From Streptomyces candidus (GTDB lineage Bacteria; Actinomycetota; Actinomycetes; Streptomycetales; Streptomycetaceae), in NCBI RefSeq assembly GCF_014207445.1, contig NZ_JACHEM010000017.1, positions 1 to 64,000 on the forward strand: a stretch of DNA of 64,000 bases. Direction: 5' to 3'. Within the stretch, counting starts at the first letter, position 1. Each line of letters opens with the position of its first letter. Of this stretch, positions 35,327 to 43,772 are shown piece by piece. A model generated the notes under the pieces. It was not told the origin of the DNA. It saw only the letters and a program-made list of their open reading frames with translations, and did not search any database. The position numbers and the translations under genes were made by a program.

Positions 35327-36006
35327 CAGCCGCGCTCCTTCGGTGCGTAGCGGAGGAGCACGACGTCGCCGATCGCGCGGGCCTCCAGCAGCTGCATCCG
35401 GGCGGTCGACCCGCCCGGGTAGTCGGCGTTGCCCAGGAACTTTGGTGCGTCGGCTTGGCCCACCAGCAGCGGCGCGACGGCAAGGTGGACCTCGTCGGCC
35501 AGGTTCTGCGCCATGAGCTGGGTGTGGATCGTGCCCCCGCCCTCCACCATGAGCCGACCGACTCCACGGCGACCCAGCTCGTCGAGGACCAGGCACCAGT
35601 TGAGCTTGGAGCCGACGCTGACCACGTCCGCCAGGTCCCCGAGGCTCGCCTTAACCTTGCCTACGGCAGAGTCGACCGTGAAGACGAGCTTCTGGCCTCC
35701 GAAGTGCCAGAACTTCAGGTCCGCGTCGAGATCGCCGGAGGCGGTCACCGTCACCTTCAGCGGGTACTCCGACCGGCCCTCCGCGATCCGTTTCGCGCGG
35801 CGCTCCTCCGAGTTGACCAGCAGCCTCGGGTTATCCTTCCGCATGGTCGTCGCGCCGATCAGGATCGCGTCGCAGGAGGCGCGCACCTCGTCCACGCGGT
35901 CGAAGTCGTCAGCGTTGGAGAGCAGCAGCCGCTCGGGGCGGGTGTCGTCCAGGTAGCCGTCGACCGACATGGCGGCGGACAGCAGAACGTACGGGCGGGC
36001 AGTCAT
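35326..36006 (-). CDS. RibD C-terminal/dihydrofolate-reductase-family protein
   Basis: 226 residues from ATG, two bases after the XRE stop. Motifs are SAAMSVDGYLDD, DAILIGATTMRKDNPRL (NADPH-binding region) and RLMVEGGGTIHTQLM, all typical of the 5-amino-6-ribosylaminouracil reductase fold. It is full length for a stand-alone reductase. Coupled to the deaminase, it could reduce the deaminated product. No other riboflavin genes are near, so a specialised pathway or resistance function is possible. Confidence 0.85.
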   Translation of the reverse strand: MTARPYVLLSAAMSVDGYLDDTRPERLLLSNADDFDRVDEVRASCDAILIGATTMRKDNPRLLVNSEERRAKRIAEGRSEYPLKVTVTASGDLDADLKFWHFGGQKLVFTVDSAVGKVKASLGDLADVVSVGSKLNWCLVLDELGRRGVGRLMVEGGGTIHTQLMAQNLADEVHLAVAPLLVGQADAPKFLGNADYPGGSTARMQLLEARAIGDVVLLRYAPKERG

Positions 36007-36008
36007 GC

Positions 36009-37442
36009 TCAGACTTCCGTTTCTGTCTCGTGGGCGAGGGTGGAGTCGAAGTTGGCACGGAACTCGGACACGGCCGGTTCGCGCTGCCAGGGGATCAGGG
36101 CCTTATCGAGCCGGGCGAGCTCGTTCGTGATCCGGCCGGACCCGGTGTCCTCCGCGACGGTCAGCGCGTACATGCCGATCGCGGCCGCCTTCTCCGGGGC
36201 GTGGGCACCGGCCAGCGCCACGGCCTGCCGCGCCATATAGACGCCGCGGTCGCGGTGGTAGCCGTCGGGCATGAGCCGGATCGCGGCGCCGAACGCGTCG
36301 GCGGCTTCGTTGTGTTTACCGAGAGCCTCCAGGCCCTGGGCGCGGTGGACCTCCACGTATGAGGCGTTCAGCCACACACCCCACGGCGTGGGGTCGGAGG
36401 CCAGGCCATCGAGGGCGTTGCGGACGTCGTCGCTCGCTCGCTCGCTTTCGCCAGCGTCACCGCGCAGGGCGTGGCCGTACGCCTCGTAGGTGCGTGCGAC
36501 GGCGGCGAGGCGGCTGCGCGGGCGTGCCATGCTGTGGGCGGCTTCGGCGAGGTCGACCACGTCGACCAGGTCCGCGACATCACCGGCCAGCTGGGCCTTG
36601 CGGGCCATCACGTACGTGGTCAGATCCTGGTCCCCAACCGTTTGCGACCACTGCATCGCCCGGTCCAGCCAGTACGACGCCGCCTTCGGGTCGCCCAGGT
36701 CCTGGTAGAGCCAGGACAGGAACTCGCCGTACTGCGTCTGGAGTTCCATCAAGTCGCGCCGGTCGATGCCCTTTGCGTCGCGCCGCAACTCCTGGATGAC
36801 CTGGATGTGGTCGCGAGTCGCGCTGACCGCGTGCCAGGGGCCGAGAAGGTTGTCGTTGTCGATCAGTAGACGCCGGGTGCGGCGTAGGTGCTCCACCGGC
36901 GTCGATCCGTACGCCGAAGCGCCCCGCGCTTTGCGTACGAGCCCCGGCACGGCACCCGAGTCCGCGACGGCAGACGAACTCAGGCCGATGGCACTTGCTG
37001 CTCCGATCCCCACTCCACTGCGGAGCAGCGCACGCCGATTCAGAGCCACCCAGCCCACCGACCCATCACGTAGACGACATGGGACCGAGATCCCCTCACC
37101 GTCCGACGCTGCCTGGTCTGGCACGGCCAACGCCAGGCCCACCGATGATCTGGCCACATGAACGGGCGGATTGGCCACATGGCCACGCTCGTCACCGATT
37201 CGTTCCCAGAGGCGGAGCAGCATCTCGCTGGCGTCCAAGGCACTGTCCAGGAGAGCTGCCTGGACGCGGTCGGCCATGCGCTCCGCTCGTTCGAACCGCC
37301 CCAGGTGAGCGTGGTCGATGCGCGTCCGCTTCGAGAGCTCGCGGAGGCTGAGACCCCGCGAATTTCGCAGCTCGCGCAACTGGTAGCCCCAGTTGTGTAA
37401 AGGGGACACCCAGGGCGTCAACTCCCTTGGTTTCTGCGCCAT
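36009..37442 (-). CDS. XRE-family regulator with large C-terminal helical domain
   Basis: 477 residues from ATG at 37442. The N-terminal HTH is LRELRNSRGLSLRELSKRT followed by IDHAHLGRFERAER. Residues 150-477 are helical, TPR-like (TYVMARKAQLAGDVADLVDV, YVEVHRAQGLEALGKHNEAA, HAPEKAAAIGMYALTVAEDT). A short hydrophobic Ala/Gly stretch (SGVGIGAASAIGLSSSAVAD) separates the two parts and resembles a Tat-like motif, probably by chance. It probably regulates the RibD-like/deaminase operon it heads. Confidence 0.8.
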   Translation of the reverse strand: MAQKPRELTPWVSPLHNWGYQLRELRNSRGLSLRELSKRTRIDHAHLGRFERAERMADRVQAALLDSALDASEMLLRLWERIGDERGHVANPPVHVARSSVGLALAVPDQAASDGEGISVPCRLRDGSVGWVALNRRALLRSGVGIGAASAIGLSSSAVADSGAVPGLVRKARGASAYGSTPVEHLRRTRRLLIDNDNLLGPWHAVSATRDHIQVIQELRRDAKGIDRRDLMELQTQYGEFLSWLYQDLGDPKAASYWLDRAMQWSQTVGDQDLTTYVMARKAQLAGDVADLVDVVDLAEAAHSMARPRSRLAAVARTYEAYGHALRGDAGESERASDDVRNALDGLASDPTPWGVWLNASYVEVHRAQGLEALGKHNEAADAFGAAIRLMPDGYHRDRGVYMARQAVALAGAHAPEKAAAIGMYALTVAEDTGSGRITNELARLDKALIPWQREPAVSEFRANFDSTLAHETETEV

Positions 37443-37565
37443 CCCGCCCCAATCCTGTGGCTGATGTGGCCAGTTCGCCCGGCCACATGTCAGATCTGGA
37501 ACTAGCAGCTCCCCCGGGCTTAGAACCGAACTGCACACAGTCGATTCCGGTCAGGGAGGTGGTGC

Positions 37566-38354
37566 TCAGTGTTCGTCTTCGTCGTCGTCCACATCCGAGA
37601 GGCGCGCGCTGGAATGCCGTCGGATGCTGTAGCCGATCTCAAATTCCTCAGCACTCATTCGGGTGTCGTTGAGTTCGAGAACCTCACCGCTTGGGGCCAT
37701 CGTCAGGCGCACGACGCGCAGCAGGGGAACACCGACGTCAGCGGGCAAGTTCAGCGCTTCGGCTTCCTCGGGGGAAGGCATACGAGCCGATACCCCCTCG
37801 CTCCAGCGCAAGGGGCGGTGGCCCATCTCCTCCAGGCGGTCGTAGATCCCGCCGGGGCCTGTGTCAGCTTCGGCGAGCTGGGTGCCACGGGCGAGATCCG
37901 CCGGCAGGTAGCTGGTCGCCAGCTGCTTCGGTTTCCGAGATTCCGGGTCGCCCATCACGCGGTCGCGAACCAGGACTTCGGCCCCGGCGCTGAGCCTCAT
38001 CAGCGCCGCGAGGTCGACTGGAACGATGCCCCAGCGCACGGTCGGAGGTTCCAGCGCCGTCCAGGGCTGCGCCGTTGGATCGAAGTAGTAGCCGATCTCA
38101 TCCCGGAATACCTGGCGCGAACGAGTGATCCGCTTCTTCTCTGGGCGCTCGCGGACGATCGTGCCTCTGCGGCGGACCGCCACCACGAGGCCCTCTTGCT
38201 CCAAGAGGGCGATGGCGCTCCGCACCGTTTGGTAGCCCGCGCCGTACTGCGCCTGGAGCTCCGTGAGCATCGGGAGCTTGTCGCCCGGCATGTATCGCCC
38301 CTCGCTGATCTGCTTTCGCAGGTCAGCGGCGATGTCGCGATACGAGACGGGCAT
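37566..38354 (-). CDS. GntR-family repressor, KorSA-like
   Basis: 262 residues from ATG at 38354. The GntR winged helix is complete: YRDIAADLRKQISEGRYMPG, DKLPMLTELQAQYGAGYQTV, IALLEQEGLVVAVRRRGTIV. The effector domain is HutC/UTRA-like (RDRVMGDPESRKPKQLATSY, YDRLEEMGHRPLRW). In pSAM2-type elements such a repressor (KorSA) silences transfer genes and itself. Here it lies at the left edge of the transfer region, with clustered candidate operators just upstream. Confidence 0.85.
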   Translation of the reverse strand: MPVSYRDIAADLRKQISEGRYMPGDKLPMLTELQAQYGAGYQTVRSAIALLEQEGLVVAVRRRGTIVRERPEKKRITRSRQVFRDEIGYYFDPTAQPWTALEPPTVRWGIVPVDLAALMRLSAGAEVLVRDRVMGDPESRKPKQLATSYLPADLARGTQLAEADTGPGGIYDRLEEMGHRPLRWSEGVSARMPSPEEAEALNLPADVGVPLLRVVRLTMAPSGEVLELNDTRMSAEEFEIGYSIRRHSSARLSDVDDDEDEH

Positions 38355-38391
38355 CGGCGTCACCTTTCGGAGTGCTGTGGGGGAACTGATT

Positions 38392-38546
38392 CTAGGGCTA
38401 GCTCTATCAGTCAGCCACGCGCGAGCACAACCGGTCGACACAAATAGAGCTATCGGTATTGACGTAACCCGCTGCCGTGGTCTCTACTAGGCGATAGCGA
38501 TAGCCCTAACGCTCCGTTGAGTAGGGGTTACGCACTAGCGCTACCG
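38392..38546. promoter_or_regulatory. Cluster of candidate GntR operators in the shared control region
   Basis: Related sites share TAGAGCTA/GATAGC-type halves: CTAGGGCTAGCTCTATCAG at 38392-38410, AATAGAGCTATCGG near 38443-38456, GCGATAGCGATAGCCCTAAC at 38491-38510, and CACTAGCGCTACC near 38532-38544. They fill the region between the repressor start (38354) and the first transfer gene (38749). The remainder to 38748 has no gene; it holds the 5' untranslated region of the rightward transcript. Confidence 0.6.
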
Positions 38547-38748
38547 CAAAACAGCAGGAAGCACCGTCTCTTCGGAGGCGGGGCAGTGGGGTGAGCCGAG
38601 CTCCCCCGGCCAGGCCCCTGTACCGAATAGCTCCACCTGATTCACCCCGACGGCGCTGCTGCGCTGTCTGTCCGCCAGGACCACCAGCCGAAAGGCCGGC
38701 CTGGCGCGGCAGAGAAGGCAGCACCCACACCCACGTCAGGAGGATCCG

Positions 38749-39561
38749 ATGCCCCGCATTCGCCCCGGCCGTAACCGGTCCAAGAACACCAACCGCCGTG
38801 CGCCGCTCCTGCTCAGCACCATGGCCCCGGAGGACTACAACGTCCGTCCGGCCGAAGTGAAGTCGATCGCCTGCCCCGACTGCCGCACCTGGCGTCGCAT
38901 CATGGGAGAGAAGATCCTCAAGATTCGCGAGCACGGCATCTCCGACAAGGTCGCGGAGGGCGGCAAGCGCACCCTCTGCCCGGGCACGGACCAAGTCGTG
39001 GTCATCGACATCGACGTGCGGCGCTGGCAGGTTAAGCAAGACCGCCTGCTGCGCGAGGCGATGCCGCAAGACAACCGGCGCGCTGCCCAGCAGTTCTTCA
39101 AGCCCCTCCCGCCTCCGCCTGCTCCGGTCTCCCGGATCGTAGGGGAGATCACGCTGGATTCGGCGCGCCAGTCCTACCTCGCTCACCGCAAGGGATGTAG
39201 GGACTGCATGAAGGGCCAGCACTGCACGGACGGCGAGCGCCTGGCGCGCCGCTTCGCGCAGGTGGTCATGAAGACACCCAACCACCGTGAGGCCAATGAG
39301 CTTTTGGCCCGCCAGGACGCGCGTACCGCACGGAAGCGCGCTCAGCAGCGGGCGGCGCGCGGTGAGCAGTGGGCCAAGCACGGGGGCGAGGCTGTCGAGA
39401 CGGCAAACAACCAGTGCCGCAAGCGGGAGTCGGATGCGCTCTCCGAGTTCCGCGGCCCCGACCTTCCGATGCTGCCGCAGGACGTGCCAGCGCACGACCG
39501 GCGCCAGGCCGAACTGGGCAGGCAGTACGGCCGGAAGGCCCCCGCGACGTCGGCCGCCTGA
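38749..39561 (+). CDS. Zinc-motif protein, first gene of the transfer region
   Basis: 270 residues from ATG with AGGAGG. Cys pairs occur in SIACPDCRTWRR and CRDCMKGQHC, suggesting a zinc-bound fold. The N-terminus is basic (MPRIRPGRNRSKNTNRR) and the C-terminal third is Arg/Ala-rich and helical. Soluble. It is the first product of the GntR-controlled rightward transcript and ends at a 19-bp perfect hairpin. Function unknown. Confidence 0.75.
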   Translation: MPRIRPGRNRSKNTNRRAPLLLSTMAPEDYNVRPAEVKSIACPDCRTWRRIMGEKILKIREHGISDKVAEGGKRTLCPGTDQVVVIDIDVRRWQVKQDRLLREAMPQDNRRAAQQFFKPLPPPPAPVSRIVGEITLDSARQSYLAHRKGCRDCMKGQHCTDGERLARRFAQVVMKTPNHREANELLARQDARTARKRAQQRAARGEQWAKHGGEAVETANNQCRKRESDALSEFRGPDLPMLPQDVPAHDRRQAELGRQYGRKAPATSAA

Positions 39562-39586
39562 CCCGCACACCGAGACGGACGAACGA

Positions 39587-39631
39587 CCACGGCCCTGTCC
39601 GCCCCGCAGTAGGGGGCGGACAGGGCCGTGG
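39587..39631. terminator. 19-bp perfect hairpin
   Basis: Arms 39587-39605 and 39613-39631, GC-rich, 25 bp after the stop of the first transfer-region gene. It would end or attenuate the first transcript. Confidence 0.75.
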
Positions 39632-39729
39632 CTGCTCGTACAAGCAGTCACTCCCCAAATGGGGAGCGATCTCGACAGCCCTTGGGATTGCAGCCCTCGG
39701 ACTGTCCAGGACCTGAATCGGAGGACCTG

Positions 39730-39939
39730 ATGCCCAGCATGCCACGCACCATCCCCGCCCCGACGAACGGCCTCTTCAAGGACATGGAGGACGACGACAA
39801 CCAGCGCGGCCCGGAGCGGGACGAGACCGACTCCTTCCACCAGCTGGTCCGTCACCTGGTGGCCGACGGCGACTCCCGCGCCGCGAAGGCCAGCCGCCTC
39901 GCCCGCCGCACCCTCGCGCAGATGGGAGCGGTCCGATGA
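39730..39939 (+). CDS. Small hypothetical protein
   Basis: 69 residues from ATG behind GGAGG. Begins MPSMPRTIPAPTNGLFKDM, with an acidic middle and a helical end SRLARRTLAQMGAVR. Its stop overlaps the start of a 31-residue gene (ATGA), so the two are co-translated. Unknown function. Confidence 0.6.
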   Translation: MPSMPRTIPAPTNGLFKDMEDDDNQRGPERDETDSFHQLVRHLVADGDSRAAKASRLARRTLAQMGAVR

Positions 39940-40031
39940 ACCCGGTCGCCAGCCTGACCGACGCGCAGCGCGAGGACTTGTCGAAGAAGAACGCGGAACA
40001 GAACCGACGGTCGGAGAGCAACCGCCGCTGA
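39936..40031 (+). CDS. 31-residue peptide coupled to the previous gene
   Basis: Overlaps the preceding stop by four bases. Sequence begins MNPVASLTDAQREDLSKKNA and is strongly charged and helical, ending SNRR. The overlap and codon bias support translation. Confidence 0.5.
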   Translation: MNPVASLTDAQREDLSKKNAEQNRRSESNRR

Positions 40032-40192
40032 ATACCCCGTCATTGCCCGTCGTCTCCGCGCCTCCATGGGCGGGGCCGACGGAGAGCGTCGGGAGCTCAC
40101 CCACGCTCCGGCCGTCCGGCCGCACACACGCGAACAGCCCCGGGGATGCACCCCCGGGGCTGCTTCTTGCACGGACCTTCTGGGAGGCCCTG

Positions 40193-40495
40193 ATGAACCA
40201 CTCCATCGTAAACGCGGTCTACGCGCCCTCCGCCGACCTGCCGGTCAACACCAACTGGCGGGCCGCCTCCGCCTGCAAGGACGAAGACCCCGAGCTGTTC
40301 TTCCCGATCGGCAACACCGGCCCGGCCCTGCTGCAGATCGAGGAAGCCAAGGCTGTCTGTCGTGCTTGCCCGGTCCTGGAGCGCTGCCTGCAGTGGGCGC
40401 TGGAGAGCGGCCAGGAGCACGGCGTGTGGGGCGGCCTCGACGAGGACGACCGCCACCGGATGAGGCGCCGCACGGCCCGCGAGCGCACCGCCTGA
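40193..40495 (+). CDS. WhiB-family iron-sulfur transcription factor
   Basis: 100 residues from ATG behind GGGAGG. The four Cys ligands are at 28, 56, 59 and 65 (SACKD, VCRACPVLERC), followed by the family turn HGVWGG and a basic C-terminus RRRTARERTA. WhiB-like proteins bind a 4Fe-4S cluster and act on sigma factors and promoters. Plasmid-borne versions probably control transfer or maintenance genes. A second WhiB-like gene lies at 59433. Confidence 0.9.
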   Translation: MNHSIVNAVYAPSADLPVNTNWRAASACKDEDPELFFPIGNTGPALLQIEEAKAVCRACPVLERCLQWALESGQEHGVWGGLDEDDRHRMRRRTARERTA

Positions 40496-40633
40496 CGGGA
40501 GCGTCGGGCAACTTCCGGCCCGCCCCGCAGCACCGCAGCACAACGGCTGTCCGCACGGCGGGCCGCCGGCCCTCTCGTATATCTCCAGCCCGGAACACTC
40601 CCGGGCCCGCCTTCCTCCCCGCAGGAGAGCCCC

Positions 40634-40888
40634 ATGGAACGCAGCCACCAGCTCGACACCGCGACGACCGCTACCGGCATCACCCGGCTGCCGACGTCGC
40701 TGTGCACCCACAACCCGCCGTGCCCCTCCGCAGAGAGCCCGGACCGCGAGGCCGCGCACGTCGTGGCCGCGTACCCGGAGCAAGGCTGGAGCCTGCTGTG
40801 CAACGCCGTCCTGATCTTCGAGGACACCGGCGAGCTGCTCCCCAACGGCCAGATCATCGCCCCGCACCGGCCCCTCGCTGCGGTCTGA
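40634..40888 (+). CDS. DUF5999 family protein
   Basis: 84 residues from ATG with AGGAGAG. The conserved core LCTHNPPCPSAESPDREAA, then VVAAYPEQGWSLLCNAVLIF and DTGELLPNGQIIAPHRPL, identifies the common Streptomyces DUF5999 family. Function unknown; three Cys may bind metal. Its stop codon lies inside the first copy of the repeated structured element. Confidence 0.85.
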   Translation: MERSHQLDTATTATGITRLPTSLCTHNPPCPSAESPDREAAHVVAAYPEQGWSLLCNAVLIFEDTGELLPNGQIIAPHRPLAAV

Positions 40889-40967
40889 CGGCTGCCTGAT
40901 CCGCCCGCACCGCCCGCCAACTCCCTGGCGGTCGGGTCGGGCGGTGACGGGGAGCCGGACAGCCCGG
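40884..40967 (+). ncRNA. Repeated structured element, copy 1
   Basis: Conserved blocks TCTGACGGCTGCCTGATC and TGACGGGGAGCCGG flank a hairpin. Inner stem CCGCCCG (40901-40907) pairs with CGGGCGG (40938-40944). Outer stem GGCTG (40890-40894) pairs with CAGCC (40960-40964). The inner loop is longer than in copies 2 and 3. It precedes the 125-residue gene by 42 bp. See copies at 52359 and 54017. Confidence 0.65.
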
Positions 40968-41009
40968 ACCGCCAACCCCACGCCGGCGCACGCGATACGA
41001 GGAGAGCCC

Positions 41010-41387
41010 GTGCCACAGCAGCCACAGACGCAGGCCGTCCAGCCGCAGATCCGCTACATCAAGGGCGACATCGTCCTGTTCCGCAACGTCGAACGGTTCT
41101 GGCTCGGCAAACCGGACCACACCTCCGTGGGCCGGGTGGAACGTTCCTGGCAGCACGTCGACACCAGGAAGGTCCTCTACGACCTGACCGAGCTGGGAAG
41201 CCTCAGCTACCGCGCCGGGGTCGACCCCAACTACATGCGGCCGCTCCCGGCGGCCGACGCGATGCGTGACATCGACACCGCGCCGCTGAACGAGACGGAC
41301 ATCGGCGCGATGACCCCGGCCGCCGTTGCCTGGCTGCGTCATCACCTCGCGCGCGGCAATAGCACGTTGCCCGCCCCGCACGCCTGA
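41010..41387 (+). CDS. Hypothetical protein
   Basis: 125 residues from GTG with GAGGAG. Beta-rich N-terminal half (IRYIKGDIVLFRNVERFWL, VGRVERSWQHVDTRKVLYDL) and a helical end (MTPAAVAWLRHHLARG). No membrane segment. It follows copy 1 of the structured element. Family not recognised. Confidence 0.7.
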   Translation: MPQQPQTQAVQPQIRYIKGDIVLFRNVERFWLGKPDHTSVGRVERSWQHVDTRKVLYDLTELGSLSYRAGVDPNYMRPLPAADAMRDIDTAPLNETDIGAMTPAAVAWLRHHLARGNSTLPAPHA

Positions 41388-41442
41388 CCGATCCACCCAC
41401 CGCCGCCCCCGCCGGGCGGCACCCGACCCGGAAGGAGGCGGC

Positions 41443-43650
41443 GTGGCCGCCACACGAACCCGCAAGAGGCCCACCGCCCGAAAGAAGCCGACGGCATCCC
41501 GTCCGTCCGCGGCTCCGCAGCCCACCGCCTCCCCCTCCATCGACGCCTCCCCGGCCGTGACGACGGAGACGGAGGCGGAGGTCGTCGACCTCGAGGCGAT
41601 GGCCCGCGTCGCGGACGCCCGGGACCGGGCCGCCGACGTCATCGACACCGCGCGCGAGCAGGCCGCCGCCCTTCAGGCGGAAGCCGAGAGTGTGGCCGCG
41701 CGCACCGTCGCCGACACGCACGAGCAGGTCACCGTGCTGATGTCCGAGGCGCAGACCCACGCCGAGGGCATCACCGCCTACGCCGACCAGGAGGCCGTCG
41801 CCCAGCGCGAGGCCGCCAAGAGTGCCCTGGAGGCGGCGCGCGGCGAGGCCGACCAGCTCCTGGCGCAGGCCCGCGAGCGCGCCAACACCCTGGTGTCGGA
41901 GGCCCGCGCGCAGGTCACCGACCTCACCGAGCTGGCCGCCACCGACCGCGCGGCCACGGCCACGGCCGTTGCCGAGCTGCGCCGCATGGCGGAGGCCGAT
42001 CTCGCTGAGATCAGTGCCTTGGTCGACCAGCGCCGCACCGACGCGGGCCAGATCCTGGCCCGCGCCCAGGAGCAGGCCGACGAACTGGTCGCCGCGGCAC
42101 AGCGGGAGGTCGACCAGGCCCGTGAGCGGTTCGCCCAGCTCGCGGCGACGGCGGCCGAACAGTACGACGGCCGCCGCGCGGAGGCGGAGGCGCTGTACGC
42201 GGACGCGGTCAAGGCCGCTGACGACCGGCGCCGCAAAGCCGACCTGGCCGTCGCCGCCGCGCACCGTGAGGCGGAGACCGCTCGCGCCGACCTGCGGGAG
42301 GAACTGCGCCAGCTCGGTGAGGAGTTCGACCGCGAGGCGGCATCCAAGCGGGCCATCCTCGACAAGGAACTCGCCGGCCTCAAGGCGGCATGCGACAAGC
42401 AGCGCGAGCGGCTGCGGGAGGAAGCCAAGACCGTCGCGGTGCAGCTGCGGGAGACAGCTCAGAAGGAAGCGAGCCGCATCACCACCGAGGCGGAGCGCAA
42501 GGCGAAGGCCGTCACCGAGCGGGCCAAGGCCGATGAGGCCCGTGCCCGCCGGCTGCTCGATGAGGCCCGCGAGGCGAAGAAGTCGGCCTCCCGCTGGAAC
42601 GGCTGGCAGCAGAACATCAGCCGCAAGGCGTGGAAGGCCGCCCCGTGGATCGCGCTCGCCGCCGGCGTCGGGCTCGCCGCCTCCGGCGAGTACGAACTGG
42701 CCCGCATGGTCGGCATCAACCAGTACGTCGCCCCGCTGCTGCCGGTCAGCATCGACGTCTACTGCGTCACCGCGTTCCGCGCCAAGAAGGACATCCCCTA
42801 CGCGCTGCTGCTGATGGCGTCGGCGAACGTCACCTACCACGTGGCGGAGCAGGCCCACCTCGTGAAGGACGGCCAGTCGGCACCGTGGCAGCTGACCACG
42901 TTCGTCGTGCTGATCTTCGTGGCCGTCATCTGGCGCGTCCACACCCTCATGCACGACGACAGTACGGACGGCCACGGCGCGGATGCTGCGGTCGGCCGTA
43001 CAGGTACGGACGAAGGAAACGGAATGCCCGCCCGTACAGGTACGCACCGGCGTACCGACGGAACGGACACCGGATCGTCCACCCGTACAGAAGGCGCGAG
43101 CCACGACCTGTACGCCGGGCACAACCCGGTTCGGCCGGACGGCACGGGCTCTGAATGGGACGGTACGGGCCCTGTACGCCCCGCCTCGCACCCGCCGCAC
43201 GACGGCGGGGCCGAAGCAGCGGTGACCAGGGCGTACAGCGACCGTACAGGCGGCGTACACACCACCCCCGAAGGAGCGGCGCGTACAGGTACGGCGACTG
43301 CGGGGCGTACCGGTACGGCCAGTGCGGCCGTCCAGGGACGCCCCGGCGCCATCAGCGTCCGTACACAGCCCGGCGGCGAGAGCGTTCCGGGAGCCCGTAC
43401 AGGTACGGACGCCGCGTCCTCGCCCGCAACCGGAATGGGCAGTACGGCGGGTTCGGAGCGTCCCGGTACGCCTGTACGCACGGATGAGGAACTCCTGCCG
43501 CTCGTACAGAACCTCCCCCGTACTGAGGACGGGTTCGTGACGCTCTACCAGGTCCGCAACCAGCTCTCCGTCAACAACAACCGCGCGGTACGCCTGCTCT
43601 CCAAGGCCGGCCTGCTGCGCCCCGAGGACGCGGACAAGCACCTGGCGTGA
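41443..43650 (+). CDS. Coiled-coil membrane protein with repeat-rich tail (DUF2637-like membrane part)
   Basis: 735 residues from GTG with AGGAGG. A Pro/Ala N-terminus is followed by a long Ala/Glu/Arg coiled coil (about 45-385). About four membrane helices at 400-490 resemble DUF2637 (WIALAAGVGLAASGEYELA, PLLPVSIDVYCVTAF, IPYALLLMASANVTYH). A low-complexity tail of Arg-Thr-Gly-Thr repeats (about 515-680) ends in a small HTH-like domain (TLYQVRNQLSVNNNRAVRLL). It could scaffold the transfer apparatus at the membrane and touch DNA with its end; that is inference. Confidence 0.8.
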   Translation: MAATRTRKRPTARKKPTASRPSAAPQPTASPSIDASPAVTTETEAEVVDLEAMARVADARDRAADVIDTAREQAAALQAEAESVAARTVADTHEQVTVLMSEAQTHAEGITAYADQEAVAQREAAKSALEAARGEADQLLAQARERANTLVSEARAQVTDLTELAATDRAATATAVAELRRMAEADLAEISALVDQRRTDAGQILARAQEQADELVAAAQREVDQARERFAQLAATAAEQYDGRRAEAEALYADAVKAADDRRRKADLAVAAAHREAETARADLREELRQLGEEFDREAASKRAILDKELAGLKAACDKQRERLREEAKTVAVQLRETAQKEASRITTEAERKAKAVTERAKADEARARRLLDEAREAKKSASRWNGWQQNISRKAWKAAPWIALAAGVGLAASGEYELARMVGINQYVAPLLPVSIDVYCVTAFRAKKDIPYALLLMASANVTYHVAEQAHLVKDGQSAPWQLTTFVVLIFVAVIWRVHTLMHDDSTDGHGADAAVGRTGTDEGNGMPARTGTHRRTDGTDTGSSTRTEGASHDLYAGHNPVRPDGTGSEWDGTGPVRPASHPPHDGGAEAAVTRAYSDRTGGVHTTPEGAARTGTATAGRTGTASAAVQGRPGAISVRTQPGGESVPGARTGTDAASSPATGMGSTAGSERPGTPVRTDEELLPLVQNLPRTEDGFVTLYQVRNQLSVNNNRAVRLLSKAGLLRPEDADKHLA
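42996..43408 (+). repeat. GTACAGGTAC-type repeats inside the coiled-coil gene
   Basis: CCGTACAGGTACGG, a perfect palindrome around AG, occurs at 42996-43009 and 43395-43408; near copies lie at 43032-43045, 43281-43294 and 43304-43317, with single GTAC halves between. They encode the Arg-Thr-Gly-Thr repeats. Repeats may be selected at protein level or serve as DNA-binding sites. Confidence 0.6.
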
Positions 43651-43672
43651 TCCACGTCCGGCACACACCAGT

Positions 43673-43705
43673 GAGGGCCAGCCCGAAGGAAGCGGGCTGG
43701 CCCTC
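43673..43705. terminator. 13-bp perfect hairpin
   Basis: Arms 43673-43685 and 43693-43705, 22 bp after the coiled-coil gene stop. Confidence 0.7.
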
Positions 43706-43772
43706 GCTGCGACTGCCGGAAGCAGTCCACAGCCCCCCGAGTACAGCAGATCCGACCCCCACGGAGGACCCC

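Noticed and set aside
36009-37442. Tat signal in the large XRE regulator
   Set aside because: The Arg and hydrophobic stretch lies mid-protein after a DNA-binding domain, so export is unlikely.
40884-40967. Structured element as a known riboswitch such as cobalamin or ydaO type
   Set aside because: The conserved blocks do not match the cores of those classes as I know them, and the element is only about 70-84 nt with two stems. It remains listed as undescribed, not as a riboswitch.
41203-43668. 821-residue leftward frame over the coiled-coil membrane gene
   Set aside because: Antisense shadow; Leu/Gly/Arg low complexity. The rightward gene has a ribosome site, coiled coil and membrane helices.
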